This document shows positions 6,252-7,621 of a stretch of DNA of 7,621 nucleotides, one piece after another. Source of the DNA: Campylobacteraceae bacterium (lineage in GTDB: Bacteria > Campylobacterota > Campylobacteria > Campylobacterales > JALSKU01); contig WFMT01000103.1 of assembly GCA_015488975.1 (NCBI GenBank), forward strand, positions 1 through 7,621. Reading direction: 5' to 3'. Each line of letters begins with the position of its first letter. Positions within the stretch are counted from its first letter, which is position 1. The position numbers were made by a program, and so were the translations under genes. Below the pieces are notes generated by a model, which was not told the DNA's origin, made no database searches, and worked only from the letters and a program-made list of their open reading frames with translations.

Positions 6252-7472
6252 ATGAAAAAATGTAGTTTTTGTAATTCTGTGGAAAGTGGTGAAAACAGGC
6301 TTATAGAAGGAAATAATGTTTGCATTTGTGAGCATTGCGTTATATCAGCATATAAGATACTTTTTGGAGATGAAGAAGTTAGCGATAATATGGATAATGA
6401 GCATAAAAAAATATTTACTCCCAAAGAGTTAAAAAAAGTATTAGATGATTATGTCATAGGTCAATCCAGAGCGAAAAAAGTTTTTTCAGTCGGTGTTTAT
6501 AATCATTATAAAAGAATTTTTAGAAGTGCATTAGTAGAAAATGATGATACTGAAATTCAAAAATCAAATATTCTTTTTATTGGACCCACCGGAAGTGGAA
6601 AAACTTTAATGGCTCAAACAATGGCAAAATTTTTAGATGTACCTATCGCGATAGCTGATGCAACAAGCTTGACTGAAGCGGGATATGTAGGAGAGGATGT
6701 TGAAAATATATTAACTAAACTCTTGCAAGAAGCTGACGGAGATATAAAAAAAGCTGAACGGGGAATTGTTTTTGTTGATGAGATAGATAAAATCTCAAGA
6801 ATGAGTGAGAATAGATCTATCACAAGGGATGTCTCTGGCGAGGGCGTGCAACAGGCACTTTTAAAAATTATTGAAGGAAGTATAGTAAATATTCCTCCAA
6901 AAGGTGGAAGAAAACACCCTAATCAAGAGTTTACCCAGATAAATACAGAAAATATTTTATTTGTTTGTGGTGGAGCATTTGACGGCTTGATTGATATTAT
7001 AAAAAGAAGAATCGGCAATAATGTCTTAGGCTTCAACCAAATAAAAAGAAATAAAAGCGAAGATGATAATCTTATCGAATTAGTTGAACCGGATGATTTG
7101 GTAAATTATGGTTTGATTCCAGAGCTTGTTGGACGACTTCACTCTTTTGCCACTTTAAATCAAATTACTGAGAGTGATATGGTTGAGATTTTAACAAAAC
7201 CCAAAAATGCTATTTTAAAGCAATATAAAAAACTTTTTTCTATTGATGGGGTTGAGCTTACTTTTGAAGAAGATGCGCTAAAAGAGATAGCAAAATTGGC
7301 AATAATGAGAAAAACAGGAGCAAGAGGGCTTAGGTCTATAATGGAGGAAATTATGACTGATGTAATGTTTGAACTTCCCGAGCTTAAAGGATATGAAATT
7401 TTAATTACAAAAGAAGTAGTTGTCAATGGTGTTAAACCATTATATATAAAAAACAGTAAAAAAAGTGCATAA
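6252..7472 (+). CDS. clpX: ATP-dependent Clp protease ATP-binding subunit ClpX
   Basis: This 406-residue AAA+ unfoldase recognises tagged substrates, unfolds them and feeds them to ClpP in the cytoplasm. From ATG 6252: the N-terminal zinc-binding domain has C4xxC7 and C26xxC29; Walker A is GPTGSGKT (111-118); the pore loop is GYVG (144-147); Walker B is IVFVDE (172-177); the RKH loop is GGRKH (218-222); the ClpP-docking tripeptide is LGF (259-261); the arginine-finger region is PELVGRL with R295; sensor 2 is GARGLRS with R358. Length and order are standard for ClpX and no key residue is missing. An SD 8 nt upstream fixes the start. A 77-bp gap separates it from lpxA, with no convincing promoter, so read-through from fabZ-lpxA is possible; mreB follows after 9 bp. 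clpP is not in the window. Confidence 0.97.
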   Translation: MKKCSFCNSVESGENRLIEGNNVCICEHCVISAYKILFGDEEVSDNMDNEHKKIFTPKELKKVLDDYVIGQSRAKKVFSVGVYNHYKRIFRSALVENDDTEIQKSNILFIGPTGSGKTLMAQTMAKFLDVPIAIADATSLTEAGYVGEDVENILTKLLQEADGDIKKAERGIVFVDEIDKISRMSENRSITRDVSGEGVQQALLKIIEGSIVNIPPKGGRKHPNQEFTQINTENILFVCGGAFDGLIDIIKRRIGNNVLGFNQIKRNKSEDDNLIELVEPDDLVNYGLIPELVGRLHSFATLNQITESDMVEILTKPKNAILKQYKKLFSIDGVELTFEEDALKEIAKLAIMRKTGARGLRSIMEEIMTDVMFELPELKGYEILITKEVVVNGVKPLYIKNSKKSA

Positions 7473-7481
7473 AGGTAGCAG

Positions 7482-7621
7482 ATGATATTAGATCAATTAA
7501 TAGGATTATTTTCAAACGATATGAGTATAGATTTGGGTACAGCAAATACTCTTGTTTTATTAAGAGGTAAGGGAATTATTATAAATGAACCTTCTGTCGT
7601 GTCTGTTCAAACAGATAAGCA
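7482..7621 (+). CDS. mreB: Rod-shape-determining protein MreB, N-terminal part (runs off the right edge)
   Basis: My translation gives 46 complete codons, starting MILDQLIGLFSNDMSIDLGT, of a protein that is normally about 345 residues. MreB is a bacterial actin that forms membrane-bound filaments guiding lateral cell-wall synthesis in rod-shaped cells. IDLGTANTLV (16-25) is the phosphate-1 loop of the actin-like ATPase fold, and NEPSVVSV (35-42) matches the MreB family closely. The first ten residues (MILDQLIGLF) look like the short amphipathic membrane-binding helix. AAAGG (7471-7475), overlapping the clpX stop codon, serves as SD 6 nt before the ATG. The 9-bp gap implies co-transcription with clpX. 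mreC would be expected downstream. Confidence 0.95.
   Translation, partial: MILDQLIGLFSNDMSIDLGTANTLVLLRGKGIIINEPSVVSVQTDK

Overview
The window is AT-rich, densely coded chromosomal DNA that looks like a member of the Campylobacterota (former Epsilonproteobacteria). Three things point there: the low GC content with AGA/ATA/AAA-rich codon use, the LpxA/FabZ/ClpX/MreB sequences, and above all the gene order bcp-queH-fabZ-lpxA-clpX-mreB. From memory, this order matches Campylobacter jejuni (Cj0271-Cj0276, with ilvE at Cj0269c) and the HP1376-HP1373 block of Helicobacter pylori. The large dCache-GGDEF-EAL sensor suggests a free-living relative (for example a Sulfurimonas-, Sulfurovum- or Arcobacter-like lineage) rather than a host-restricted pathogen. 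The genus cannot be fixed from this window.

Layout. Bases 1-691 hold the N-terminal three quarters of a branched-chain aminotransferase gene (ilvE) on the minus strand, cut by the left edge. A 137-bp divergent intergenic region (692-828), the longest gene-free stretch here, carries candidate promoters for both directions. Everything to its right is on the plus strand. An 826-residue membrane cyclic-di-GMP enzyme (829-3309) is followed after 2 bp by a Bcp-type thiol peroxidase (3312-3785). After a short repeat-bearing gap come a long-form QueH epoxyqueuosine reductase (3829-4908), fabZ (4944-5390), lpxA (5392-6174), clpX (best start 6252, end 7472) and the first 46 codons of mreB (7482 to the right edge).

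How the genes relate. FabZ and LpxA both use (R)-3-hydroxyacyl-ACP, one for fatty-acid elongation and one for lipid A, and their genes are 1 bp apart. ClpX (regulated proteolysis) and MreB (cell-shape cytoskeleton) follow, so the right half is an envelope and growth cluster. QueH makes the wobble-base modification queuosine. The c-di-GMP sensor and the thiol peroxidase appear to be co-transcribed.

No mobile element, CRISPR array, RNA gene or strong intrinsic terminator is visible. The region is mostly conserved housekeeping DNA and I do not see an obviously new multi-gene system. The points most worth a second look are the position of the GGDEF-EAL gene inside an otherwise conserved gene order, the unexplained C-terminal half of QueH, the palindrome and heptamer repeat around the candidate queH promoter, and two mutually exclusive hairpins at the clpX ribosome-binding site.
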